Positions 51,661 through 59,943 of a stretch of DNA of 64,000 nucleotides are shown in pieces. A program made the translations under genes and the position numbers. Source of the DNA: Paenibacillus phytohabitans (GTDB lineage Bacteria; Bacillota; Bacilli; Paenibacillales; Paenibacillaceae); NCBI RefSeq assembly GCF_013141775.1, contig NZ_WHOB01000093.1, forward strand, positions 124,001-188,000. Reading direction: 5' to 3'. The first letter of the stretch is position 1. The number at the start of each line of letters is the position of its first letter. The notes beneath the pieces were generated by a model, which was given only the letters and a program-made list of their open reading frames with translations, had not been told where the DNA came from and did no database searches.

Positions 51661-52576
51661 GAAGAAACCTGTTACCTTCCGGCCGTTCAAGGCTACCCGC
51701 TATTCTTATGAGAAGCTCCGTATCTGCCGCCGCTGCGGGCGTTACACCGCCCTGGGCGAGGAACGCTGCACCCGCTGCGGCCGCGCCTCGCTGATCCCCG
51801 TGGAGAAGCAGGCGGTATCCATTGCCGGGCGCAAGATGCATACCCGGCTGCTGCTCATCCTCCTGCTGACCCTGGCCTCGGTCTATTTCGGCCAAAGCCT
51901 GCAGCAGATGGCGCTAAGCGGTGCAGGCGGTATCGTGATAGCCGGACTGGTCTACTATACGCAGCGGAAAGTACGGCAGAACGAAAATCTGTATGCCCTT
52001 AACGAGCTGCTGGGCCGGAACATCCTCAGAATTAAGGAAGATCTTGAGCTTAACCGCCAGGAGGCAGTATCCGTCCTCCGCGAGAATGATGTCCTCGCTT
52101 ATGAGAAGCTCCGCGAGATCTCCATTCTGCTGCGCGGAGACCGGATCTCCCGCCAGCGCGTCGCCCTGCTGCACGGCTTCCAGCTGCGCAAGGACATGGT
52201 TCTGGAGCTGGAACAGCTGCTGCTGAAGGACTTCGAGCCGCTGCTCGCTGAATATATTGGTGAAATCGCCAAGGTCCGGCCCGATTTGATTAAAGACCGC
52301 ACCCTCCGCTATGTTAAGAACTACGAAGTGCAGATTCTCGAAATGGACAAAGGGCTGGCTATTCTGGCTGTCGTTGCCGGGGCAGCAGTACGCCTGAAGC
52401 GTTATGCGCTGCTCTATTCCGGACTGATCGGAAGATATGTACAGGAGCTGCCCAAGGACCGCTTCCTGCGCCTGTCCCGGCTGATTGCTGCGAACCCCTA
52501 TGAGCCGTGGAACGGCCTGGATGCCAAGGTGGCGGAAATCCGCGAGCTCAAGTACCGGTGGGACCCTGAAGTATAA
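51653..52576 (+). CDS. Zinc-ribbon membrane-associated protein
   Basis: Protein of 307 aa from a GTG start. An N-terminal zinc ribbon with CRRCGRY and CTRCGRA (about residues 24-45), two closely spaced hydrophobic segments (LLLILLLTLASVYFG and GAGGIVIAGLVYYT, about 65-105), and then a helical region (EDLELNRQEAVSVLR to the end) with repeated ELEQLLLKDFE-type helices. The pattern matches the split zinc ribbon of the GTPase on the other strand in type, not in sequence. It lies between the small membrane protein and a 600-aa membrane protein. No family recognised. Confidence 0.8.
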   Translation: MSKKKPVTFRPFKATRYSYEKLRICRRCGRYTALGEERCTRCGRASLIPVEKQAVSIAGRKMHTRLLLILLLTLASVYFGQSLQQMALSGAGGIVIAGLVYYTQRKVRQNENLYALNELLGRNILRIKEDLELNRQEAVSVLRENDVLAYEKLREISILLRGDRISRQRVALLHGFQLRKDMVLELEQLLLKDFEPLLAEYIGEIAKVRPDLIKDRTLRYVKNYEVQILEMDKGLAILAVVAGAAVRLKRYALLYSGLIGRYVQELPKDRFLRLSRLIAANPYEPWNGLDAKVAEIRELKYRWDPEV

Positions 52577-52632
52577 GGATGATAGCTGGCAGCACGCGCA
52601 ATCCTTATATCCGAATAAAGGGGCTATACTAT

Positions 52633-54435
52633 ATGACGATCAAACAAGCATTAACCCTGCGGAATATTATGATCATTCTGTGTATCTTCATGCTGGTTCT
52701 GCTGGGACAGAAGGCTCTGGGGATAGAGAACAAGATTCAGACCGTGCGTGAGGCTGAGCGGCTGTATGCTGCAGGAGAGCTTATCGCTGCCGAGAACCAG
52801 TACCGGCTGGCGGCGGCAAATACGGCAATCTTATACAAGGAAGAACAGATTAACGCACGGCTTAAAGAGCTCGCTCCCATAACAGCTATACGCAGCAGCC
52901 TAAGGGGACTGGTATTAACCCTGGAAGACCAGCTGACGGTCAAGGATTTCACCGGATATATGGAGAGTTATGCCTCCCTGCTCAGCCTGAAGAGCAAGTA
53001 TATGGTTACGGGAGGACCTTATGAAGTCTATTATCGCCAGCTGTCGGCTGATTCAGGCATTTCGGAGAAGATGACAGCTGGGTTCCGGCAGTTCAAGGAG
53101 CAGTTTCTTGCCGGGCTCACGGAGAGCCAGAAGAATGCAGCGAATAACACGACCGGCACCGGAAGCGCAGAGAGCGTCAAATGGAGCCTGCTGCAAATCC
53201 CCGAGGCCTATTACGGCGGGGCCGGGGCCAAGGAAGAATTACTGGCTGCGAAATTCGAGGCTCATGACACCGCCAGGCTGAAGGCTCTGGCGGCAGCCGG
53301 AAGCTTCCAGCCTATGCTGGACAGCGCCTTATCTATGGAACAGGCTTATCAAAGCCATAGTTATACAGCGGACTGGATAGCGGATCAGGTTCAGGAAAGT
53401 ACCACACTTATCCTGAACAAGGACCTGGACGGTGATCATACCGCCGCCTTCGCCGGACACGCTGTGGCCTACCGCAAGTATGCTGAGTCAGCTGGCCTGA
53501 AATCTTCCAAAGTGCTGAAGCTAATCGACAGCAGCACCACCAGGCTGCTCCGCGAGGCGGCGCGCCAGGTCCGGGGCGGGCAATATGCCGAAGCCATCCG
53601 GCTCTATGGGGATCTGAATCCGCTGCAGGACACCTCCGGGGCGGTTGCCGCTGCGACACTCGCCTGGAATACCGCTGAACCGGTGCAGCTGCTGCCCGGC
53701 GGAGATGTGCAGGGCAGCTATACCCTTACGGCCTCCGTCACCGGACGCTATGGCGCTAAGGTGGCTGTGGCCGGAGTGGACGCCAGCGGCAGGCTGGTCT
53801 ACGCCGATATGAGCGATGACGGAACCCTCTCCACCCGCACCGGCGGCACCGTTCCGGATGCGGCTGCACTGATAGAGCTTACTTTTGACGAGTCATTGTC
53901 TGTCTATTCAGAAGTACCTGTAGTTACAGCTATAGGCAGCCGAGAGGACGGGCGCCGTACCTTCACCGCCTACACCATTAGGCCCGAGGGGATCTTGCAG
54001 CTGTTCAGCTTTGCCGGCAGCGGCTATGAGCTGATGGCAGAAGACGGCTCCATCCGTGTAGCAGATACGGACCTTGCAGACGGTCAAGACGGGCAGACGG
54101 CCATTTTCCGCCAAATGAACGGCGTGTATGAGTTCTCGGAAATCTACCGGGAGAATACGTACACCATGATTGATGCTTCACAGCTGGAGCTTCATCCTTA
54201 TGAGAAGGTGACTCTCTCGTGCAATATTTATATCGACTCTGCCGGAAGAACGGTCGCCAGCTCGAACGGGCGTTATCTGATTCTTCAAGGTGAAACCGGC
54301 GGGGTTACCGGATTAGCTGTCGTCAGCGGCCAGTTCGAGAACGGCTATGATCAGGTGGAGACGGATACCGGCGAGCAGTATGTACCTGTCTTTATTGTAG
54401 ATTCGATTGGTAGTTTAAGCATTCAGATGCCCTGA
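52633..54435 (+). CDS. Single-pass membrane protein with TPR-like and beta domains
   Basis: Protein of 600 aa from the ATG at 52633 (MTIKQALTLRN); AAAGGGG lies 9 nt upstream. An ATG 54 nt earlier is possible but badly spaced. One membrane helix at 12-31 (MIILCIFMLVLLGQKAL). Then a helical region with a TPR-like ERLYAAGELIAAENQYRLAA unit, and another near RQVRGGQYAEAIRLYGDL. From about residue 365 it is beta-rich (AAATLAWNTAEPVQLLPGG onward to SIGSLSIQMP), probably extracellular. No catalytic motif. It is the last plus-strand gene of the module and ends at a strong terminator. Confidence 0.8.
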   Translation: MTIKQALTLRNIMIILCIFMLVLLGQKALGIENKIQTVREAERLYAAGELIAAENQYRLAAANTAILYKEEQINARLKELAPITAIRSSLRGLVLTLEDQLTVKDFTGYMESYASLLSLKSKYMVTGGPYEVYYRQLSADSGISEKMTAGFRQFKEQFLAGLTESQKNAANNTTGTGSAESVKWSLLQIPEAYYGGAGAKEELLAAKFEAHDTARLKALAAAGSFQPMLDSALSMEQAYQSHSYTADWIADQVQESTTLILNKDLDGDHTAAFAGHAVAYRKYAESAGLKSSKVLKLIDSSTTRLLREAARQVRGGQYAEAIRLYGDLNPLQDTSGAVAAATLAWNTAEPVQLLPGGDVQGSYTLTASVTGRYGAKVAVAGVDASGRLVYADMSDDGTLSTRTGGTVPDAAALIELTFDESLSVYSEVPVVTAIGSREDGRRTFTAYTIRPEGILQLFSFAGSGYELMAEDGSIRVADTDLADGQDGQTAIFRQMNGVYEFSEIYRENTYTMIDASQLELHPYEKVTLSCNIYIDSAGRTVASSNGRYLILQGETGGVTGLAVVSGQFENGYDQVETDTGEQYVPVFIVDSIGSLSIQMP

Positions 54436-54459
54436 TGCCGCTGATGTTCCAGTCATGCC

Positions 54460-54515
54460 AGAAGACGCAAGAGATGAACGGTGATTCTGCCGTTTTCTCT
54501 TGCGTCTTCTTTTTG
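54460..54515 (+). terminator. Intrinsic terminator of the plus-strand module genes
   Basis: Perfect 14-bp arms AGAAGACGCAAGAG (54460-54473) and CTCTTGCGTCTTCT (54497-54510) plus an inner AACGG/CCGTT, followed by five T. Confidence 0.93.
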
Positions 54516-54552
54516 GGGGAACCCTAATTCCCAATTCTAACTGCTGACTGGC

Positions 54553-54885
54553 TTAAGCACGCCCGGCCTTGGCGGTTTGCAGTTTTCTTTTGCGGCCGAA
54601 TAAGCGTAAATATCGTTTGCGGGTATACAGCACATCCGCCGATGCCGTCAGGGTATCCTTCACCTCAGTGAGCACCGCCTGCGTTTCCCTCACAGCCTGC
54701 TTCATCCGTCCGAGCTCTGACTTCACACCTTCCGATCTCGACTTCGCCTCGTCCAGCGTTTCCTGAACATTCATTTTGAACTCATCCACCGGAGCCTTCA
54801 GCCCGTCCACCGATTGCTTCACACCGTCCAGCGACTGCTTCAGCCCGTTAATGCTGTTCTTGAATTCCTTCAGCGGGTTGCCCAT
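54553..54885 (-). CDS. Coiled-coil protein, 110 aa
   Basis: Small soluble protein. Residues 5-80 are an amphipathic coiled coil with repeated LKQSLDGVKQSVDGLK-type heptads, followed by a basic tail (RKRYLRLFGRKRKLQTAK). AGGAGG lies 8 nt before the ATG. No membrane segment is seen, although similar DUF948-like proteins carry one. It is a single gene, convergent with the module's plus-strand genes. Function unknown; a DNA- or envelope-associated scaffold is possible given the basic tail. Confidence 0.75.
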   Translation of the reverse strand: MGNPLKEFKNSINGLKQSLDGVKQSVDGLKAPVDEFKMNVQETLDEAKSRSEGVKSELGRMKQAVRETQAVLTEVKDTLTASADVLYTRKRYLRLFGRKRKLQTAKAGRA

Positions 54886-54984
54886 ATCGATTCCTCCTAA
54901 GTTCCCTTTAACTACATATACCCAGATTGGAGGGGGCGGCTTCCCGATCGGTTAAAATAAAGCTCAGCACTCTTTAATACGGCT

Positions 54985-56127
54985 TCAGTTGCCGCGCATT
55001 TCCTCCAGCAGCTCCAGGATATCCGCCTCTTCAACAGGAACCGAATAGGAGCCGTCCGCGAAACGTTTCATCTCCCCGATGCCGTCCTGGAAGACGAAGC
55101 GGATGCGGCCGCTGCGCACTTTTTTGTCCGTGTACATCTTGTCCACCAGTGCCCTGTTAGTAATAAAATCCGGAATTTCCGTCGGCAAGCCTGCCTTCTT
55201 CAGTAACGAGACTACACGATCAGCCTGTTCAGCCGTCATATATCCATACTTCACACCCAGCCTGGCCTGAATGACAAGCCCGACTGCAACGGCCTCGCCA
55301 TGCAGCAGCTGGTAGCCGCTGAGCGCCTCAAGCGCCCGGCCCGCCGTATGCCCCAGATTCAGAATCTGCCGCAGGTTGCTCTCATGCTCATCCTGTTCTA
55401 CCACTTCGTATTTGATCCGGCAGTTCGTCAGTGCGATATGCCCGCATACGTCCGCATCCAGGATAAGCCCGCCCTGTTCTGAGATGATCCTGCCGATATT
55501 CTCCTCCAGGTAACGGAAGAATGTCTCATCCGCCAGGCAGGCATGCTTGATGGTCTCCGCCAGGCCGCTGCGGAACTCACGGGCCGGAAGGGTGCGCCAT
55601 GCTGCCAGGTCTATGTAGACTTTGCGGGGCTGGTGGAACACGCCGATCAGGTTCGTGGCGACAGGTGTATTCACGCCGGTTTTGCCGCCGACAGAGGCAT
55701 CTGCCGCTGCCAGCAGAGTGGTTGCATAATTCAGGGCAGGGACCCCGCGGCCAAAGGTGCCTGCCAGAAATCCGGCCAGATCCGTTACGGCTCCGCCGCC
55801 CACGGCAATAATGCAGCAATCCCGCCCGTATGCCTGGTTTAACAGCTGGTCTTCCAGCAGCGCCTTGGTTTCACGGGTTTTGGAGCTCTCTCCAGCCGGA
55901 AAAGAAAATAAATCCGCCTGAAAGCCGCTACGCCGCAGCAGCTCCAGTAAGGGACGGCCATACAGCGGCTCGACCGTAGAATCGGTAATAATGGCGAACT
56001 TGCTTACATCCGGCAGAAGTCCCTGCTGCAGATCGCGGATCAGGGAACCGAACAGAGCCTCGCCAATCTCAATAGTGTAAGAGTGATCGACTACTTTTTT
56101 GAGTACCACTTCAAAGCTCTTAGACAT
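54985..56127 (-). CDS. aroB: 3-dehydroquinate synthase-like sugar-phosphate cyclase
   Basis: AroB-fold enzyme of 380 aa; canonical members convert DAHP to 3-dehydroquinate in the shikimate pathway using NAD and a divalent metal. NAD site GGGAVTDLAGF, GGKTGVN, metal ligands Glu in GLAETIKHA and His in LNLGHTAG and LLHGEAVAVG, and Lys/Arg in DKKVRSGRIRFV are present. One change is striking: the family motif NxGHTxGH ends here in Arg (GHTAGR). ATG at 56127 (MSKSFEVVL) has GGGG about 9 nt upstream. It lies in an operon with TagA-type transferase, NUDIX and HAD genes, not shikimate genes, so it may be a second, divergent cyclase. Confidence 0.85.
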   Translation of the reverse strand: MSKSFEVVLKKVVDHSYTIEIGEALFGSLIRDLQQGLLPDVSKFAIITDSTVEPLYGRPLLELLRRSGFQADLFSFPAGESSKTRETKALLEDQLLNQAYGRDCCIIAVGGGAVTDLAGFLAGTFGRGVPALNYATTLLAAADASVGGKTGVNTPVATNLIGVFHQPRKVYIDLAAWRTLPAREFRSGLAETIKHACLADETFFRYLEENIGRIISEQGGLILDADVCGHIALTNCRIKYEVVEQDEHESNLRQILNLGHTAGRALEALSGYQLLHGEAVAVGLVIQARLGVKYGYMTAEQADRVVSLLKKAGLPTEIPDFITNRALVDKMYTDKKVRSGRIRFVFQDGIGEMKRFADGSYSVPVEEADILELLEEMRGN

Positions 56128-56175
56128 GAACTCTGCCCCTTTCCTGTTCAACACTCTTCAATTGAATCGTCTCCT

Positions 56176-56925
56176 TCATTTGCGGATCATCGTCCGGTAG
56201 ACGAATTTGGGCAGGGCGGATTGTCTGCGCCAGCGTGATTTCTGGCCTTTGGCAACGGGTGCGAACAGGAGCCTGTGGGCCCACTCCAGATTTAGCTTTT
56301 TCCAGATGGCCGGTGCCGGCTTCACTTTGCCTGAGATTACGTCCAGACTACCGCCTACGCCAAACACTAGCTTAATCCCGCTAAGCGCATCCTTATGCTT
56401 ATACAGCCATTTGTCCGAGTAGGGAGCGCCCATCGCAAGAATGAGAATATCCGGCCCCGCCTGCTGAATACCGGCGATAATTCCTGGCTCCTCGTCTGCG
56501 GTAAAGAATCCGTGATGCCTTCCGGCGATCTTCACCTGCGGATAGCGCAGGGCGATTCTCTCCACCGCTTGTCCGCTGGTCACTTCATCCGTTCCGAGGA
56601 AATAGAAACTCCAGCCCCGCTCATCCCCCTTCGCAAGGAGACTCAGCAGCAGATCGTAGCCGGTCACCCGCTCCGGAATGGGATTCCCCTGTCTTCGTGC
56701 TGCCATTACAATCCCGATCCCGTCCGGCACGATTAGATCCGCTGAGCAGATGATCTCGCGGAGTCTCCCGTCCGATTGACTGGCCAATGTAATCTCCGGG
56801 TTCGCTGTAATCAGGTGAAATAGCCCTCCCTGTCCGCCCCCGATGTGGCTGTCCAATAGCGAGGTTGTCTGTTCAAGCGTCAGCTTGGAGAATGGAACTC
56901 CGAGAATGGAAACCTTGTCCTTCAT
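56176..56925 (-). CDS. tagA: WecG/TagA/CpsF-family glycosyltransferase
   Basis: Transfers N-acetylmannosamine (or a related sugar) from UDP to lipid-linked GlcNAc made by TagO, the second step of wall teichoic acid or capsule linkage-unit synthesis. It has 249 aa. Family motifs: ITANPEITLAS, DLIVPDGIGIVMAAR with the catalytic Asp, and DILILAMGAPYSDKWL, then GVGGSLDVISGKVKPAP. No membrane helix; a basic C-terminus (KGQKSRWRRQ) suggests peripheral attachment. ATG at 56925 overlaps the NUDIX gene stop (ATGA). The exact sugar is not predictable. Confidence 0.9.
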   Translation of the reverse strand: MKDKVSILGVPFSKLTLEQTTSLLDSHIGGGQGGLFHLITANPEITLASQSDGRLREIICSADLIVPDGIGIVMAARRQGNPIPERVTGYDLLLSLLAKGDERGWSFYFLGTDEVTSGQAVERIALRYPQVKIAGRHHGFFTADEEPGIIAGIQQAGPDILILAMGAPYSDKWLYKHKDALSGIKLVFGVGGSLDVISGKVKPAPAIWKKLNLEWAHRLLFAPVAKGQKSRWRRQSALPKFVYRTMIRK

Positions 56926-57440
56926 CTTTTCACCTGTCCTTCCCAATCCTGCAGAATGGCCCACTGCACCCGCGGCTCTCCCCGAACCGAATGCATTGAA
57001 CCGGTATAAACCAGCTTGTTATGTATGCCTGTTACCAGATAATGTCCCAGTACCTCTCTGGTTGAAGCGGTTACACTATGTTGCTCAAGCCCGCCGCAAC
57101 CCACCCATTCCAGCCGCCCTTCTTCACTTTCAAGAAGCCTGCTCCCTGCTGCAACCTTACCTGTAAAAATATACTGAATGCGGATCTCCCGGTCATCCTT
57201 CACCCGGTGAAGGATATACCGCAGCGACAGATCGTTAATGCTGTTAGAAGTTAATCCTGTTTCTTCTTCAATCTCTCTCAGGCAGGCCTTCTGCGGATCA
57301 TTGATCTCATTCTCTTCGAGATGTCCCCCGACAGGGACGAGGTGCCCGGAGAGAAATTTGGCCTCCGTTTTCTTTTGAAGAAATAACACCTCATGATTCC
57401 CATTGAATAACAAAGCTACAGCCATTTGTCTAAGCAGCAT
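56922..57440 (-). CDS. NUDIX hydrolase
   Basis: Nucleotide-sugar or nucleotide diphosphate hydrolase of 172 aa. The Nudix box is GGHLEENEINDPQKACLREIE and EETGLT, with a nine-residue gap between the first Glu and REIEEETG instead of seven, a common small insertion. It has no other domain. GGAGG is 9 nt upstream of the ATG. It lies 22 nt after a Cof-type HAD phosphatase gene and its stop overlaps tagA, so translation of the transferase is coupled to it. The substrate is unknown. Confidence 0.85.
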   Translation of the reverse strand: MLLRQMAVALLFNGNHEVLFLQKKTEAKFLSGHLVPVGGHLEENEINDPQKACLREIEEETGLTSNSINDLSLRYILHRVKDDREIRIQYIFTGKVAAGSRLLESEEGRLEWVGCGGLEQHSVTASTREVLGHYLVTGIHNKLVYTGSMHSVRGEPRVQWAILQDWEGQVKR

Positions 57441-57462
57441 CAGCGGTCGCCTCCAGCTTCAT

Positions 57463-58260
57463 CTAAATCACACCAAATACCTGCAGTGCATAGGCAATTC
57501 CGCCTTCACTTGCTTTGGTAGTTACGAAGTCCGCCCTCTGCTTCAGGCGCTCTGTGCCGTTGCCCATAGCAATGCCCAACCCCGCACACTCCAGCATATC
57601 CATATCGTTCCCGCCGTCACCAAATGCGATAGCCTCAGCAGCCGGGATATTATAGTGTTCTAATACTCTCGATACCGCAACAGCTTTGGACACCTCTGCA
57701 GCTTCGAGGACATTCAATACATAGTCATGGAAACGCACAAACCTTAGCGCAGGGAACTGTTCCGTGAACCTCAGCGTCTCGTTCTCATCGGCATACAGGC
57801 ACATGCAGTATACTTCACCGTTCATAGATTCTGCGTTCTGGGGATAACATTCGAGACTCAAGGTTTCCTTCAACGCCCTCAATATCCGCTCATCCTCCAG
57901 GCCAACGCCGTTCATTGACAACTTGTCTGTAAAATAGGCTACTCCATGCCCATGCAATGCAGCGAATTCCGAGAGCTCCCGTACAGTCTCTGCCTGAATC
58001 GCAGATCTATATATAATTTCCTCATGGCTTGTAATGAGCGCTCCGTTTGCAGAAATAACCGTCTCTATTCCCAGATTACGCAATTCCGCACATAAGCTAT
58101 ACGGTCTTCCTGTAGCCACCACCACTTTTATCCCTTTGACAAGAAGCTGCTCAATGGCTTCCTTCGTGCTCGGCGGCATACGTCCGTCAGTTTCACTCAA
58201 AAGCGTACCGTCTACATCAAAAAATACCACTTTGTACATGAAGTAGAGAACAACTCCCAT
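57463..58260 (-). CDS. Cof-type HAD phosphatase
   Basis: Cytosolic HAD hydrolase of about 265 aa with a C2 cap. Motif I FFDVDGTLLS (Asp nucleophile), motif II VVATGRPYSL, Lys region SKAVAVSRVL, motif IV AFGDGGNDMDML and a closing GIAMGNGTERLKQRAD. Relatives dephosphorylate sugar phosphates, FMN or pyridoxal phosphate. The start is uncertain: ATG at 58260 has GGGG 9 nt upstream; ATG at 58239 is closer to the family edge but badly spaced. It is the first gene of the HAD-NUDIX-TagA-AroB operon. Confidence 0.85.
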   Translation of the reverse strand: MGVVLYFMYKVVFFDVDGTLLSETDGRMPPSTKEAIEQLLVKGIKVVVATGRPYSLCAELRNLGIETVISANGALITSHEEIIYRSAIQAETVRELSEFAALHGHGVAYFTDKLSMNGVGLEDERILRALKETLSLECYPQNAESMNGEVYCMCLYADENETLRFTEQFPALRFVRFHDYVLNVLEAAEVSKAVAVSRVLEHYNIPAAEAIAFGDGGNDMDMLECAGLGIAMGNGTERLKQRADFVTTKASEGGIAYALQVFGVI

Positions 58261-58306
58261 CCAATGAATCCCCAAAAGATAACCATATATTTACACGGGC
58301 AATTCC

Positions 58307-58335
58307 ACCATACCAACATCGGTATTTCTTTTCAA
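58307..58335 (-). promoter_or_regulatory. Promoter of the HAD-NUDIX-TagA-AroB operon
   Basis: Minus-strand TTGAAA (58330-58335), 17-nt spacer, TATGGT (58307-58312), 47 nt before the HAD start. Confidence 0.5.
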
Positions 58336-58467
58336 TGCAGAAAATTACTTTAGCCGATTCCGGCTTCTCCGCACCTGCGGACGCAAAGCTCCGGATGCTC
58401 CCGCCATGGTACTTTGCCGATGGAACAAACCATTTTAAGAAGCGGGACCTCCTTCTTGTTTCAGCAC

Positions 58468-58493
58468 GAAAACCTCTGCCCGGCGGGCAGAGG
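58468..58493 (-). terminator. Intrinsic terminator of the ABC/hydrolase/MFS operon
   Basis: CCTCTGCCC (58473-58481) and GGGCAGAGG (58485-58493) around a 3-nt loop, followed on the minus strand by TTTTCG, just past the MFS gene stop. Confidence 0.85.
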
Positions 58494-58500
58494 CTCCTTC

Positions 58501-59943
58501 TTATTTATAGGGTATATGCAGTTGTTCCGCCCCTTTGCGCTTGCTGTTGTGACGGAAAGAATACAGCTGCCAGACTGAAGAAAGGCCTACGGCGGCTGCA
58601 CAGACTACGAATACGGCCAGATAGCTCCCGTTCGGACTACCTGTGCCGCCAATCATCAGTCCGCCTGCCGCCGTGCCGAACATCATGCCAATGTTGCGCG
58701 ACAAGGCAAGCAGGCTGCTGACCCGGCCAAGCTGTGATTTCGCCGCCAGCCCCATAACAATACTTGTGTTAGGTGAAGTAATCATCCCCATTGCGCAGCC
58801 GAGCAGCATAACCGGCAGCACCATGGCACTTGTCCTCAGCACAGGTGAGCCGAAGCCCAGCGCTAGCAGCGTGACACTCATCAGCAGCAGTCCGGCCGTC
58901 AGGATGCCGAGCGGCCCTTTGCGGTCCGCGATGCTCCCGCTGACAGGAGCGGTCACCACCAGCGCCAGCGGGTATCCAATCATGATCAGCCCCACCCAGG
59001 CCGGCTCGGCCCCCGATATACGCAGTAGCGAGGGCAAAGCCAGCTGTGCTGCAAAGGCCGCCATATATGTGATAACCGTAATGGCGATGCCGGCGGCAAA
59101 GCTCCGGTTAGTGAACAGGCTGACTCCGCTGTCGGCTGGCGGGAATTCACCAAGCGGCCCCCTCTTATCCCTGCTGCGGGAGAAGCGGGCATGTGCCGTA
59201 TAAGCGGCCGCCATTCCCGCTGAAGCCGCCAGCAGCAGCAGCACAGGCGGAGACAGGAAGGAGGAGCGGCCGCCGAGATCGAAGGCGATCATCAGCGAGG
59301 AGAGACAGGCCGCAAACCAGGCGGCTCCGGCGAGATCCAGCCTGCCTCCGGCCGTTTCCGTATCCCGGGGAATCAGCCTGTGCGCAAGCACGCCTACGGC
59401 CGCCGCCACTCCGGCCAGCAGCCAGAAGTTGCTCTCCCAGGTGAACCACTGGATTAGGAAGCCGCCAAGACCGGGGCCTGCCATGGAGCCGGCAGCGACG
59501 AAGGTGCTCATCAGCCCCAGTGCCCTGCCCCGCTGCCCGGGCGGAAATACAGAGACAATGAGGGCCATATTGGTCGCCTGATACATGGAGGCACCGGCTC
59601 CCTGCATGACTCTGAAGCCAAGCAGCATGGCTTCGTTCTGGGCAAGCGCACAGCCCAGGGCTCCCGCCGCGAAAGCGAACAGGCCCAAATTATGCACCTT
59701 ACGGCGGCCGAACCTGTCTCCCAGCCGTCCCATTACAGGCAGCAGCACCGAGATCACCAGCAGATAGATACTGACGATCCACTGGGCAGAGGCCACCGGG
59801 AACCGCAGATCAGCCGCAATATCGATGAGCGAAATATTGAACATACCGGCAGACAGATTGGACAGAAAGGCCCCGAGGCAGATGACCACCTTGACCGCCG
59901 AATGGTTCACAGCTTGTCCTGAAGACCTTACCGGTAAATTCAT
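58501..59943 (-). CDS. MFS transporter, DHA2-like, 14 helices
   Basis: Proton-driven transporter of 480 aa with about 14 membrane helices. Motif A MGRLGDRFGRRKV, motif B FRVMQGAGASMY, motif C MAGPGLGGFL. ATG at 59943 (MNLPVRSSG) overlaps the hydrolase stop (ATGA) and has no good ribosome site of its own, so translation is coupled. It is the last gene of the NMT1-type ABC operon. Compared with ordinary drug pumps this linkage suggests export of a metabolite made or released in the same pathway. Confidence 0.88.
   Translation of the reverse strand: MNLPVRSSGQAVNHSAVKVVICLGAFLSNLSAGMFNISLIDIAADLRFPVASAQWIVSIYLLVISVLLPVMGRLGDRFGRRKVHNLGLFAFAAGALGCALAQNEAMLLGFRVMQGAGASMYQATNMALIVSVFPPGQRGRALGLMSTFVAAGSMAGPGLGGFLIQWFTWESNFWLLAGVAAAVGVLAHRLIPRDTETAGGRLDLAGAAWFAACLSSLMIAFDLGGRSSFLSPPVLLLLAASAGMAAAYTAHARFSRSRDKRGPLGEFPPADSGVSLFTNRSFAAGIAITVITYMAAFAAQLALPSLLRISGAEPAWVGLIMIGYPLALVVTAPVSGSIADRKGPLGILTAGLLLMSVTLLALGFGSPVLRTSAMVLPVMLLGCAMGMITSPNTSIVMGLAAKSQLGRVSSLLALSRNIGMMFGTAAGGLMIGGTGSPNGSYLAVFVVCAAAVGLSSVWQLYSFRHNSKRKGAEQLHIPYK

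Noticed and set aside
36271..54435. Prophage or plasmid segregation (TubZ-type) cassette
   Set aside because: No phage structural, integrase or replication gene is seen, and base composition and ribosome sites look like the flanks.
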